A DNA stretch of 64,000 bases from Pantoea sp. WMus005 (GTDB lineage Bacteria; Pseudomonadota; Gammaproteobacteria; Enterobacterales; Enterobacteriaceae). The stretch spans positions 248,001 through 312,000 of the forward strand of contig NZ_JACBXU010000002.1 in NCBI RefSeq assembly GCF_013415305.1, written 5' to 3'. A program made the position numbers and the translations under genes. This document shows, one piece after another, positions 26,540 to 36,800 of the stretch (positions within the stretch are counted from its first letter, which is position 1; every line of letters starts with the position of its first letter). Below the pieces are notes generated by a model. It saw only the letters and a list, made by a program, of their open reading frames with translations, was not told the origin of the DNA and did no database searches.

Positions 26540-27013
26540 TCAGGCTCCCGATCGGGATAACAGTAAATGAAACATCTCTTCGCGATGTTCCACATTCAGT
26601 AATTGCTCAACCACATCTTCGTCACCTAACGCGATAGATATTTTGGCGAGCATTTTGATATGGCCGACATCTTTATCAGACTCTTTTACTGCAAAGAGAA
26701 TAACCAGCCGGACTTTCGTGCCGTCGATGGTCTCCCATGGAATATCGCGGCGTAATCGACCCACGGCAATCCGGGTTTTGGCTACGGCAGCGGATTTACC
26801 GTGCGGAATCGCAATATGATTTTCAAATCCGGTTGAGCCTAATTCCTCGCGCAGATAAACATCGTTCAGAAACGCCGCTTTATCGGTGACCGCGCCGGTC
26901 TGGCAGAGCAGGTCGGTCAGCTGAGAAATGATCTGCTCTTTGGTCTGGCAATCGACATCCAGAATAATACATTCTTCTTTCAGGACTTCATTAATCGCTA
27001 CGGCTGTCGTCAT
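26540..27013 (-). CDS. PTS EIIA, fructose/mannitol family
   Basis: 157 aa. The phosphorylatable histidine is His71 in GFENHIAIPHGKS. The rest (LREELGSTGFENH; VILFAVKESDKDVGHIKMLA) is the standard PTS EIIA type-2 fold. The cytoplasmic protein passes phosphate from HPr to the EIIB domain of the next gene. It lies 15 bp after the regulator stop and 107 bp before EIIBC, so all four genes should be one transcript, with a possible extra signal in the 107-bp gap. Confidence 0.93.
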   Translation of the reverse strand: MTTAVAINEVLKEECIILDVDCQTKEQIISQLTDLLCQTGAVTDKAAFLNDVYLREELGSTGFENHIAIPHGKSAAVAKTRIAVGRLRRDIPWETIDGTKVRLVILFAVKESDKDVGHIKMLAKISIALGDEDVVEQLLNVEHREEMFHLLLSRSGA

Positions 27014-27028
27014 TTTGCTTCTCCATTA

Positions 27029-28546
27029 TTAATTAATCGAATTCGATACCAGACATTCCGTGACTCTTGCGATATCTTTCGCCGAAAATAGCGCTGAGAC
27101 ATAGACCACCGGTTTTTCCAGCGGCTCCAGCCGGATGGTGGAGATCACCACGTCACACTCATGTCGCTTCAGGGAGTCTGCAATGTTTTTTCCTGGCACG
27201 ATGTCGATAATCTTCCAGTCAGGAAAGGCGCGGATAATCCGCCCGTAAAGCAGCTGCGAGGTGCCCAGACCGCTGGAGCAGACCAGCAATACCCGTTTTA
27301 CCTTGATGCTGTTTTCGATGGCGGCCTGAATATGCACCGTCAGGTAAGCCACCTCATCGTCACTGATCGCATCCAGGTTGTACTCCTGCGTCAGCTGACT
27401 AATGACCGCTTTGACAGCGGCGAACACCGTTCCCAGCTCGGTCTGGATATCATGCAGCAGCGGATTTTTAATCCGGATGTGATATCTGAGGCGGTTCAGC
27501 ATCGGCTTGATATGGGATGACAGTGAAGCCTGCAGGTTCTGGTCAGTGGTGATTTCAATGTTGATGCGCTGCGCCACCCGGCTAATCAGTGCTTCTGCGA
27601 AGCGGGTTTCGCGTTCTGAAATCAGTGCGTCATCGTGTGGTGGTGTCTCGCCGCCTGCCTTACCGGAGGAGACGAGATACTGATAGATGGAGTGAGACTC
27701 CTCAGCCACCAGCACCGTGTTATAAGCGGTCTCGATGCGTTCTATCACCGCCAGCGAAACCTGCCAGGCATGGCGATCGCTGACCCGGTTCATCGACACC
27801 GCGCGGGCATCCGTTCTGAGCAGCGGAGAGTGACTCCTGTGGATCAGCACCAGAATATGGGTAAATAAATTGATGTAGTAAGGATCGCTTATCGTGTATT
27901 GCAGTTGCTGTTCAATAAAATTAATTAATTGCAGGGTAAAGTGGACAGCCTGCTGGCCAAACTTCTCTGAAAGCTCCTGCAGCGTGCTTTCATCCAGACG
28001 GCTTTCCATCATATCCTGACGGTTATAAATCGATTTTAGCACCAGCGCTTTCATCGCCATGCGAATATCAGGGTCGCTGCCTTTTATGCTGGTGCCGACG
28101 CGACTTTTTAATAAGGTTAAATCAAACTGATGTAACCAGGCTTCCAATGTTTTTAAATCATTCACTATCGACGCGCGGCTGATAAAATATTTATCTGCCA
28201 GTTCACTAATGGACGAACTTTTTGGCGACAGCATTAATAAATCAGAGGCTATTTTCAGCATCCTGAAGTTGCTGCTGAAATCATCCACTTCCGTTGAGAA
28301 AATTCGTCGTGCAGCTATTTCAGACTGCGCATCGGCAAATTTAATTGTGATCCCTCTCCCACTTTTACCGCTGAGGTTGATTCCCTGGTCAGAGAGTTTT
28401 TCATTAATATCGGCGATGTCGCGGCGCAATGTTCGGGTAGTGATGGCCGTTTTTTCTGAAATAGTGTGCAGGCTCACATAACTGTTATGAGAAATAAGCT
28501 GTCGCATAATCGTCAGTTGCCGTTCAGTCAACGCCTTCATCATCAT
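27029..28546 (-). CDS. PRD-domain transcriptional regulator of the PTS operon
   Basis: 505 aa with MtlR/LicR-type architecture. HTH domains lie at about 8-60 (LTERQLTIMRQLISHNSYVS) and 95-160. PRD1 is around 190-300 and PRD2 around 310-410, with histidines near the expected phosphorylation sites. A GatB-like EIIB domain at about 415-505 contains VLLVCSSGLGTSQLL. Phosphorylation by PTS proteins would tune activation of the operon according to sugar supply. It starts the operon on the minus strand; three consecutive ATG codons (28546, 28543, 28540) make the exact start uncertain. Confidence 0.9.
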   Translation of the reverse strand: MMMKALTERQLTIMRQLISHNSYVSLHTISEKTAITTRTLRRDIADINEKLSDQGINLSGKSGRGITIKFADAQSEIAARRIFSTEVDDFSSNFRMLKIASDLLMLSPKSSSISELADKYFISRASIVNDLKTLEAWLHQFDLTLLKSRVGTSIKGSDPDIRMAMKALVLKSIYNRQDMMESRLDESTLQELSEKFGQQAVHFTLQLINFIEQQLQYTISDPYYINLFTHILVLIHRSHSPLLRTDARAVSMNRVSDRHAWQVSLAVIERIETAYNTVLVAEESHSIYQYLVSSGKAGGETPPHDDALISERETRFAEALISRVAQRINIEITTDQNLQASLSSHIKPMLNRLRYHIRIKNPLLHDIQTELGTVFAAVKAVISQLTQEYNLDAISDDEVAYLTVHIQAAIENSIKVKRVLLVCSSGLGTSQLLYGRIIRAFPDWKIIDIVPGKNIADSLKRHECDVVISTIRLEPLEKPVVYVSALFSAKDIARVTECLVSNSIN

Positions 28547-28779
28547 AAGGTTCCGATTATTTTGTTATTCACCTTGTCAGTTATCATCTAAACAAAGGGG
28601 TTATGCCATGTAAATATTAAAAAATGGCCACAACCTGACGATCAGACTGACCACCGCAATGCCTTTTTTGAAATAATCGGGAAGGAGGGAAAACAAGAGG
28701 GGGAAGGGGGAGTATGAGCAGAAATGACTGGCTGGCAGCAGTGGCTGAAGAGTCTGTTCCACCCTCAGACTGGCTGTCT

Positions 28780-28802
28780 GCTGCCCCATCTTCCGGGGCA
28801 GC
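28780..28802 (-). terminator. Hairpin after the HlyD-like gene
   Basis: 8-bp stem GCTGCCCC / GGGGCAGC with a 7-nt loop, 12 bp past the stop of the last type I secretion gene. There is no T-run, so this may be Rho-assisted or a REP-like element. Confidence 0.45.
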
Positions 28803-28813
28803 AAACCTTATCG

Positions 28814-29995
28814 TTACCTCTCCCGCAGCGCCTCCTTCGCCCGGTTCAGCGGTTTCAGCAGATAATCCATAATGGTTTTGCTGCCGGTGTGTATTTCACC
28901 CATCGCGATCATGCCCGGATAAACCGGAAACTTTTTGCCCTTTTTATTGACCAGATAATCCTTATCGGTGCGGATGTAGACGCGGTAATAATACTGGTCG
29001 CGATGCACTTCATCCTGAATGGTGTCAGGTGAGATAGAGGCCACTTTGCCCTCCAGACCGCCATAGATGTTGTAGTCATACGCAGTCAGCTTCACCACCG
29101 CACGCTGGCCTGGCGTGATGAAGGCAACATCGCGCGGGGGGATCTGCGCCTCAATCATCAGTTGCTCATCCAGTGGCACAATCTCCATCAGATTGCCGCG
29201 CTGCGGGATAACGCCACCGACCGTGTTCACCTCGATATCTTTAACAATCCCTCTGACCGGCGTGAGGATGACCGTGCGCTTCAGGGAGTCCGCGCGGCCG
29301 ATGATAATTGAGCGCTGAGACGCCGCTTCGGCATTGGCTTTCGCCAGCTCTTCATGCGCCTGAACAATGTAGGTATTCTTCGCATCGTTGAGCTTGTTCT
29401 GCAGGTCGTTTGCCTGGCGTTTCAGGCGCAGCACTTCCACATTACTGGCGGCGCCTTTTGCCACCAGCGAAGAGGTCAGCTGTAACTCACGGTTTATCAG
29501 GCTCAGCGCTTCGGTCAGGCCGCTGATGGTTTTGCTGTAGTTTTCCTGCCGCGAGTGGTAAAGCGCCGTCTCTGCAGCCACTAAGGGCGGATCGGCTAAT
29601 ACCTCTTTCGGGAATGTCAGCGGTGTGCCGGCGGTCTCAGACTGCAGGCGCGCTGCGGTTGCCAGCGCAGCCCGTAAATGTGAGGTGCTCTCCTGCACAC
29701 CCGAGTCAATCTGGGTCGGATCCAGCGTGGCCAGCACCTGGCCCGCCTCAACCACATCCCCTTCGTGAACCTTCAGCTCTTTCAGGATCCCGCCCTCAAG
29801 CGACTGGATGATCTGCTCGTGTGAGCTGGGCACCACTTTGCCGACACCCACGGTAACTTCATCCAGTTCAAAGTAAGAGGCCCAGAAAAAGAACAGCAGC
29901 AGCATGACCAGCATCGACAGGATGATGAGGCCACCGGAAGAGGTGCGCCTGCGGGAGCGCTGAGGCCTCTTTTTACGGAATAAGGCGAAAATCAT
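28814..29995 (-). CDS. Type I secretion periplasmic adaptor (HlyD family)
   Basis: 393 aa. A single N-terminal membrane helix (about 22-43, LIILSMLVMLLLFFFWA) follows a basic cytoplasmic start. Beyond it come a beta-barrel/lipoyl segment (EQIIQSLEGGILKELKVHEG), a long coiled-coil hairpin (about 90-230) and the closing lipoyl and barrel halves (VILTPVRGIVKDIEVNTVGG). It bridges the inner-membrane ABC transporter and the outer-membrane channel. Its ATG overlaps the ABC gene stop (ATGA). It is the last gene of the adhesin operon, corresponding to bapD of Salmonella or lapC of Pseudomonas. Confidence 0.92.
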   Translation of the reverse strand: MIFALFRKKRPQRSRRRTSSGGLIILSMLVMLLLFFFWASYFELDEVTVGVGKVVPSSHEQIIQSLEGGILKELKVHEGDVVEAGQVLATLDPTQIDSGVQESTSHLRAALATAARLQSETAGTPLTFPKEVLADPPLVAAETALYHSRQENYSKTISGLTEALSLINRELQLTSSLVAKGAASNVEVLRLKRQANDLQNKLNDAKNTYIVQAHEELAKANAEAASQRSIIIGRADSLKRTVILTPVRGIVKDIEVNTVGGVIPQRGNLMEIVPLDEQLMIEAQIPPRDVAFITPGQRAVVKLTAYDYNIYGGLEGKVASISPDTIQDEVHRDQYYYRVYIRTDKDYLVNKKGKKFPVYPGMIAMGEIHTGSKTIMDYLLKPLNRAKEALRER

Positions 29996-32199
29996 GGCTG
30001 GGCTCCCTGCGGTTTAACATTTACTTTGCCCTGCTGAGGCGTGGCGCTGGTTTCAGGCCGGGTGACCAGCATCTCTGTTTTGGTACCATCCCGCGCAATC
30101 CGGCCTTTGTCGATCAGCATGATGCGATCAACCAGTTGCAAAACTGCCGGACGGTGCGTGGCGATAATCAGCGTGCGGTTGCCCATCCATGTCATCAGTC
30201 GTTCAACCAGATGTTTTTCAGCGACATCATCCAGCCAGGCCGTGGGTTCATCCAGCAGCAGCACACTGGGCTGACGGAGCAGGGTACGTGCCAGCAACAA
30301 CTGCTGACGCTGTCCGCCAGACAAGCCTTTACCGCCCTCCTGCAACAGGTAATCCATGCCTTCCGGCAGCCGCTGGATAAAGTCCAGGGCACCACTGATC
30401 TCCAGTGCCTGCAGCATCTCCTCTTCAGTTGCCAGCGGCATGCCGAGGCTTAAGTTCTCGCGGATCGTGCCGTAAAACAGAGATGAGTTCTGGGTGAGCA
30501 GCCCGACGTCACGACGGACATCCAGCGGATCGATGGAGGAAAGGCGCACGCCATCCAGCAGCAACGCGCCTTCGCCTGGCTGTAACAGGCCAGCCATGAG
30601 TTGCAGCAGCGTCGATTTACCGGAACCGTTGCGTCCCAGCAGCGCCACTTTTTCACCCGCTTTAATCGTCAGCTTTTTCACCGTCAGCACAGGATCAGGG
30701 GTGTTTGGGTCGTAGCGATAGATGACATCAGAGAGCGTATATTCGCCGTTAATGCGCGGACGATGAATTTTGACGCTGCGTTCTGGCTGATCGACCTCGC
30801 TGTTAAGCAGGTTCTCCAGTCCTTCACGCGCCACTTTGGCCTGCTGCCAGCGGCCAAAGATCATCGCCAGCTGGCCCAGCGGGGCCATCATCCGTGATGC
30901 CAGCATTGAGCAACCAATTAACACGCCGGTAGAGAGGTCGCCGCTCATGGCAAAGAAGGCACCCACCAGTACCACGCCCACATAGGCAACGGTCTGGACT
31001 TCACTGGTCCAGCTCATCAACAGACCGCTGATAAAACGCTGCTTCTGCGAAGATTTACTGATCACCTCATTCAGGTGATTCCACTGGTTCTGGAAGTAGG
31101 GCTCTGCGCGCAGCAGCTTGATGTCATCCATGCCCTGCACGGTCTCAACCAGCATGGCGCTGCGAACCGCAGACTCGCGCATGGTGGCCTTAGAGAGCTT
31201 CGCCAGCGATCCCTGCGCCAGCAGGCCAGGAATAACAATCAGCGGAATCGCCGCCAGCGGAACCAGCACCAGCCATCCACCCAGTAACCAGAGGATAAAG
31301 AGAAAGATGATTAAAAAAGGCAAATCGGCAATCGCTGAAATGGTGGTGGAGGTAATCAGCTCGCGGATCTGCTCCAGCTCGCGGATCTGGGCGATAAAGG
31401 ATCCGGTCGATTTGGGCCGCTGATCGTTACGGATACGCAACGCATGGCCAAAGACGCGATCAGAAATGCGCAGATCCGCACTTTTACCGGCCATATCAGA
31501 GATATGCGTGCGGATAATGCGCATGACAAAAACGCAGGTCAGGGCGATCATCACGCCGCCAAACAGCACCCAGAGAGAGGGAACGGACTGGGACGGGATC
31601 ACCCGGTCATACACCTGCATAGTGAACAGCATCGCTGAGAGGCCCAGCACGTTGGAGATCAGCGACGCAAACATCACATTTACGTAGGCTGGCCACTCCT
31701 GAAGGATGGTCTGCCACAGCCAGTCAGCCCGATGCGGTTTGATGTAGTCATCTACCCGCGCATCCGGCACCGAGGACTCTGGTTTTACCAACAGTACGCG
31801 CTGCGCATACTGCGTCAGTTCGTCAATACTCAATGTGCTCTGCAGCTGTTTTTCACCGCTCAGCATGACACTGACCTTGCCTTCTTCACCTACCGTGGTG
31901 ATGACGCCGACGCCGCGTGAACCAAAATCGACGATCAGCGGCATGCGCCAGGGATCGAGCTGATCCGGGTCAAACGCGTCAAAAATGACCAGCAGCCCAA
32001 GCTGGCGCGCCATATTTTCAATCAGGGCGTCCTGAGAAAGATGCTGCATGTGCCATTCCGCTTCCCCTTTCACCCGTTCAGGCGAGCCATCAAGCCGGTA
32101 ATGTTTCGCCACCATCAGCAGGGCCTCAAGCCAGGGGATGTAGGCTTTTTTTGCCTCAGGCTGGGCTGAAGCACTTTCTCTGTCAGATACGTTGTCCAT
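29992..32199 (-). CDS. Type I secretion ABC transporter/permease (LapB/BapC-like)
   Basis: 735 aa from ATG 32199, behind GAAGG; a longer frame to 32238 overlaps the preceding gene without a ribosome site. Residues 1-135 are a C39-peptidase-like domain lacking the catalytic Cys, typical of adhesin exporters that bind rather than cut their substrate. The membrane domain has six helices (about 165-450). The ATPase domain has Walker A LLGRNGSGKST, signature LSGGQRQQ, Walker B VLLLDEPTAW and H-loop ATHRP. It exports the giant adhesin encoded upstream. Confidence 0.93.
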   Translation of the reverse strand: MDNVSDRESASAQPEAKKAYIPWLEALLMVAKHYRLDGSPERVKGEAEWHMQHLSQDALIENMARQLGLLVIFDAFDPDQLDPWRMPLIVDFGSRGVGVITTVGEEGKVSVMLSGEKQLQSTLSIDELTQYAQRVLLVKPESSVPDARVDDYIKPHRADWLWQTILQEWPAYVNVMFASLISNVLGLSAMLFTMQVYDRVIPSQSVPSLWVLFGGVMIALTCVFVMRIIRTHISDMAGKSADLRISDRVFGHALRIRNDQRPKSTGSFIAQIRELEQIRELITSTTISAIADLPFLIIFLFILWLLGGWLVLVPLAAIPLIVIPGLLAQGSLAKLSKATMRESAVRSAMLVETVQGMDDIKLLRAEPYFQNQWNHLNEVISKSSQKQRFISGLLMSWTSEVQTVAYVGVVLVGAFFAMSGDLSTGVLIGCSMLASRMMAPLGQLAMIFGRWQQAKVAREGLENLLNSEVDQPERSVKIHRPRINGEYTLSDVIYRYDPNTPDPVLTVKKLTIKAGEKVALLGRNGSGKSTLLQLMAGLLQPGEGALLLDGVRLSSIDPLDVRRDVGLLTQNSSLFYGTIRENLSLGMPLATEEEMLQALEISGALDFIQRLPEGMDYLLQEGGKGLSGGQRQQLLLARTLLRQPSVLLLDEPTAWLDDVAEKHLVERLMTWMGNRTLIIATHRPAVLQLVDRIMLIDKGRIARDGTKTEMLVTRPETSATPQQGKVNVKPQGAQP

Positions 32200-32227
32200 T
32201 TTTACCTTCTCTTTATTGCTGACAGAA

Positions 32228-33700
32228 TCAGGGCGCAATGCGCAGGCCCTGAATCACCTGGTTATTTAAGTTAAACGCTTCACGTGCCATACCGGTGACC
32301 ACCAGATAATTTACGGAAGAGGCCCACAGATCACAGCGCGCATTAATTAAATCCTGCTCGGCGCGGCTTATTTCCTGTTCGGCATTGAGTAAGTCGAGGA
32401 CATTGCGATTCCCCAGCGATAAATATTGTTCCCGATAGAGGGCGCGCGTTTCCATAATGGTTTTCTTGCGGCTGGTCAGCAGAGTGATATTTCTCTGCAA
32501 TCCCTTAACACTCTGGAAATAATTTCTTTGCTGGTCGGTAATTTCCAGTTTCTTACTGGCAATGGTTGTTCTGGCCGCTTCCAGCGCTCTGGCACTGGCG
32601 CTTTCCTGCGCCACTAATGCACCGCCCTGATAAAGCGTGCTGTTAACGGATAAATAGACATTCTGATACTGACTATGACGCTGATAATCCGCGATATCGC
32701 CGATATATTTATTGGTGTTGGCTTCAAGCGATAACGTGGGATAGCGCTGCGCTTTGTAATTACGTAATTCGGCCAGCGCAACGGCGGCATCGGCCTGGGC
32801 GACCAGAATGGTTGGGTTGCGGTTAAGGTCGACCCGCGCGCTCTGGCGTTCAATCAGTGGTAATAAAGAGACCGGTGCAGATATTTTCTTCTCCGCGACC
32901 GGCTGGCCGAGCAGCGATTGCAGATGATATTTCTGCTGCTGCAGTTTGATCTCCAGATCCAGCTGTGACGCCTGGGCAGCTTCAACGCGCGCCTGCGCCT
33001 GAACCGGATCAACCCGGGTACTGGCACCGGCATCGGCGCGCAGTTGCGTCAGTGCCAGGATATCACGCAGGGCTTTAACTTCTTTCTTCGCGTTATCAAG
33101 CAGCTGCGTGGAGCGATAGACTTCATTTAATGCCAGTGCGGTTTGTTCAACGATGGTGTCGATTTGCATCAGAACAGTGGCCTGCTGACGCAGATATTTC
33201 GCGCTGGCCTGATCGACCGCGCTGCCGGTTTTACCAAAGTCGTAGAGCATCTGCGAGAGGCCGACGGTCGCGATATGGCCGCTGCCCTCATCCTGCTGGC
33301 GACCTGTAGTGATACCCGCTTTTATGGCAGGCAGATAGCCCGCTTTAGCGGCATCGATAGTAAATCCTGAGGATTCCAGTGTGGCAATGCTGCTGTTGAT
33401 CGAAGGATGATGATTAACCGCCAGCTGAATGGCGGCCTGCCAGTCAGCAGGAAAATTCTTTGCCTGACCTGCTTCTGCAGGCTGCATCTCAATTTCGGAC
33501 GAATTAATGTGTAATTTATCCGCTACGGCCGTTCCGCCAGCCGGCAATTTTCCGGGCTCAGGCGTTTTAGACAATGCGCCCCAGAAACCCGATGGGGATT
33601 CATTAACACCAGGCTGACTGGCAGTGAATAGTTTTTTTTCCGCAGCAAAAGAATATGGGATAATTAAAATACAGTGCAAAATGATAATTATTTTTTTCAT
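32228..33700 (-). CDS. TolC-family outer-membrane channel of type I secretion
   Basis: 490 aa. The signal peptide is MKKIIIILHCILIIPYSFA. The rest is two TolC repeats, each a long coiled coil plus beta strands (VDPVQAQARVEAAQASQLDL; NVLDLLNAEQEISRAEQDL). It is of the LapE/AggA type, dedicated to adhesin export. It lies between the adhesin gene (105 bp upstream, behind a hairpin) and the ABC gene (28 bp downstream), so the order is adhesin, channel, ABC, adaptor, as in Salmonella bapABCD. Confidence 0.92.
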   Translation of the reverse strand: MKKIIIILHCILIIPYSFAAEKKLFTASQPGVNESPSGFWGALSKTPEPGKLPAGGTAVADKLHINSSEIEMQPAEAGQAKNFPADWQAAIQLAVNHHPSINSSIATLESSGFTIDAAKAGYLPAIKAGITTGRQQDEGSGHIATVGLSQMLYDFGKTGSAVDQASAKYLRQQATVLMQIDTIVEQTALALNEVYRSTQLLDNAKKEVKALRDILALTQLRADAGASTRVDPVQAQARVEAAQASQLDLEIKLQQQKYHLQSLLGQPVAEKKISAPVSLLPLIERQSARVDLNRNPTILVAQADAAVALAELRNYKAQRYPTLSLEANTNKYIGDIADYQRHSQYQNVYLSVNSTLYQGGALVAQESASARALEAARTTIASKKLEITDQQRNYFQSVKGLQRNITLLTSRKKTIMETRALYREQYLSLGNRNVLDLLNAEQEISRAEQDLINARCDLWASSVNYLVVTGMAREAFNLNNQVIQGLRIAP

Positions 33701-33756
33701 GATATTTTAAAAGTTAAATATACCTCAGTCATAAAGAGCGGCATGGCGCGCGAGGA

Positions 33757-33792
33757 AAAAGCAGGCTGGTATAAATAACCCAGCCTGCTTTT
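33757..33792. terminator. Hairpin terminator between the adhesin gene and its secretion genes
   Basis: 13-bp stem AAAAGCAGGCTGG / CCAGCCTGCTTTT with a 10-nt loop and T-run on the minus strand, 15 bp after the adhesin stop. Partial read-through here would give much more adhesin mRNA than transporter mRNA. Confidence 0.85.
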
Positions 33793-33806
33793 AATGCGGA
33801 TGTTAA

Positions 33807-36800
33807 TTATCCGATGGTGACATCATCTTCGATATATAACTGTACCACGGAGCCATCGGCTGCAGAACTGGTGTAGTGGTTATAGTTAACCCCATTTGCC
33901 ACTAATCCTTCCGCCTGCTCCCAGTTTCCGTTCAGCGTAACCGTATCGCCATTTTCACCCCGGACATATAACGTATTATTGTTATCCGTTATCTTCAGCA
34001 GACTTTCTGCACTGACCACCAGATTGTCTTTTCCGGCATCCGTCATCAGATCGAGGGTTTCGATATTGTTGACCCTGGCGGAGATATCGCTGAGATTCAG
34101 CGTACCCGTGCCATGCCAGGCCAGCGTATCGTTGCCCTCTGCACCGTTGATTGAGGTGAAATCTGTGTCATAGACTTCGAAAACATCTCCACCGCGGGTG
34201 CCGGTAAAGGTGATTTCACCACCCGCGCTGCCATTGACATCAATCCCCAGATTAAAGCTCAGAGAGGCATTGCTGCCATCTGACAGGGCATAGGTGAAGG
34301 TGTCGGTGTTACCACTGTGTGCATTAGCGTCATCCACCACATAGTTGTAGTGACCTGCTTTATCAATAACCAGCGTGCCGTAATTCCCTTTGAAGCTGAC
34401 TGCGCTGTCGGTGATTGCGGTGGTTTCACCATTCTGGCTCACCGATACCACGCTCAGGTCGTCAGACGCATCCATTAACGAACCGGTCAGATGCTCGGTG
34501 ACTTCGTTAAAGTGCAGCCCCTGCTGAACATAGAGCTTGATCGCTGCGCCATCGAGCGCCGTGCTGGTGTACAGGGTGTAGGTAATGTTATTCAGCGTTT
34601 CCACGCCGTTAACGATCCACACGCCCTGTAATGAAAGGGAGTCATTACTGCCCCCCCTGACATACAGCACGTTATCGGCATCGGTGATTTTCTCAATATC
34701 ATCGGCACCGATCAGCAGCGCCGTGGCCTGGGTGTTATTCTGCAAGTCGATGATTTCGATATTATGGACTTTGTCCGCAATCTCACTGAGGTTCAGCTCA
34801 CCTCCACCATTCCAGACCAGCGTATCCTGACCCGACTTACCCTCCACCGACGTGAACTGGGTGTCATGCACGGTGAAGCTGTCATCGCCAACGGTACCGG
34901 CAAAGATCAGCGCGCCACCTTCTGCGCCATCCACCGAAACACCCAGCGTGATCACCAGATTTTTGGTCGACCCATCCGCCAGAACATAGGTGAACGCATC
35001 TTCACTGCCGGTCAGATTGATCACCGAGCCGCTGTTCAGCGTATAGGTATAACTGCCATCGTTGTGAATAGTCAGGGTGCCGTAGGTGCCCGCAATCGTT
35101 GTACCTGCTGCTGCAATCAGCGTGTAGCTTGCTGCACCGGCAACAATGCCTGCCGCGATGGATTTCACCTGCTGGGTGCTGTCTGCCGTGCTGTCGCTGG
35201 CGAAGACCGAACCAGACGCGCTTGAGCTGGTGCTGACTTTATAGTCGGTGGTGCTGACGATATTTGCTGTAACTTTGACGCTCAGCGTGTCGTAGTAGTT
35301 CTGCCACAACCAGCCTGTAAAGCCAGCCTGAGCACTATCTACAACAACCCGATAAGTGCCTGGCGACTGTCCGTCCAGTGAAACATTCAACGCATTGCTG
35401 GACGTTATAAGCTGGCTGCCGCTGGTTACCGTATCCCAGCGCAGCGTTTGGGCGTTATAAACCTGCAACGACCAGTTTACCAAAACGGTGTTAATGGCAT
35501 TGATCGACGGCCCGGTTACGCTGACGTTAATCTCCTGCAGATCGCTGGCGCTGTTAACCGTGAAGCTCGCACTGGTAAAGCTGCTGGTGGCGGTGTTCAT
35601 TGTGGTGGTCTGTGCGACCTTGTCGCTGAGCAGAGCAACATCACCCGTCACGTCGGCTGCATTGTGTTCAGGCGCGGTCACCGTGCTGCTCAGCTTCATG
35701 TCACTATCAACATAGAGATTCACTGTCTGACCATCATCGGTGGTTCCGACGTAGTGGACATAATCCACATTGTTGACCACTTCCTTGCCTGCAAGCGTCC
35801 AGCTACCTGTCAGCGTCAACTGATCGGTGATAGAACCTTTAACAAACAGCGTGTTGTTCGCATCCGTGATATCCGCCACGTTTTGCGCGGTAATAACCAC
35901 TGTGTTAACTGCGCTGTCATTAACCAGATCAATCTCTTCGATATTGCTGATTTTTGACTGGAGATCGCTTAGTGTCAGCGTGCCCTTACCGCTCCATACC
36001 AGCGTATCCAGACCTTCACCACCATCAATGTGGATAAAGCTGGTATCACTTACGTTAAAGATATCGTCGCTTGTCGTACCGGTAACATCCTGCGCAGCGG
36101 TAACGGTATACTCCGTTCCATTCTGGCTATCTGTGTAGGTGGTTGACGAGAGACTCAGTCCCTGCTGCACGTAGATTTCGGCCACTGTACCGGCAGCTGT
36201 TGTACTGGTGTAATGCGTGTAAGAGATGCTGTCGACGATAACCGTGCCACTGTTGACCCAGGTGCCTTCCAGCGTCACCTTATCGCCAGCGATCCCCTTG
36301 ATATACAGAGTATTGTTATCATTGGTCACATCCAGCACGCTTTGCGCATCAATCACCACATTATCTGTGCCGGTGGTCGATGTGAGCCTGACTGATTCAA
36401 TATCATTGACCTTCGCCGCGATGCTGCTCAGTACAAGTTCACCCTTGCCACGCCATGCCAGCGTATCGTTGCCTTTGCCACCCTCTACCGAGGCGAATTG
36501 CGTGTCATAGATATCAAAAATATCACCCGCATCCGTGCCGTGGTAGACCAGCGCACCACGGCTGTAGCCATCAACCCCAATGCCCAGATTAATGGTCAGC
36601 GTCGCATTGACGACTTCACCATTGGCACCTTTCAGCGCGTAGGTAAACACGTCCTCAGAACCGGTTGGGAGTGTTGCTGTGTCTGGCGTATAGGTGTAGG
36701 TGCCGTTGTTATAGATCAACAGCGTGCCGTACTGACCTGCAATGGAAACGCCGCTTTCAGTGACCCAGGTGTAGCTGTCATCAATGACCAGCGAATCGGT

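Noticed and set aside
28601..28804. 67-codon minus-strand frame between the HlyD-like and PRD regulator genes
   Set aside because: Hydrophobic but without a ribosome site, and it overlaps the hairpin after the HlyD-like gene.
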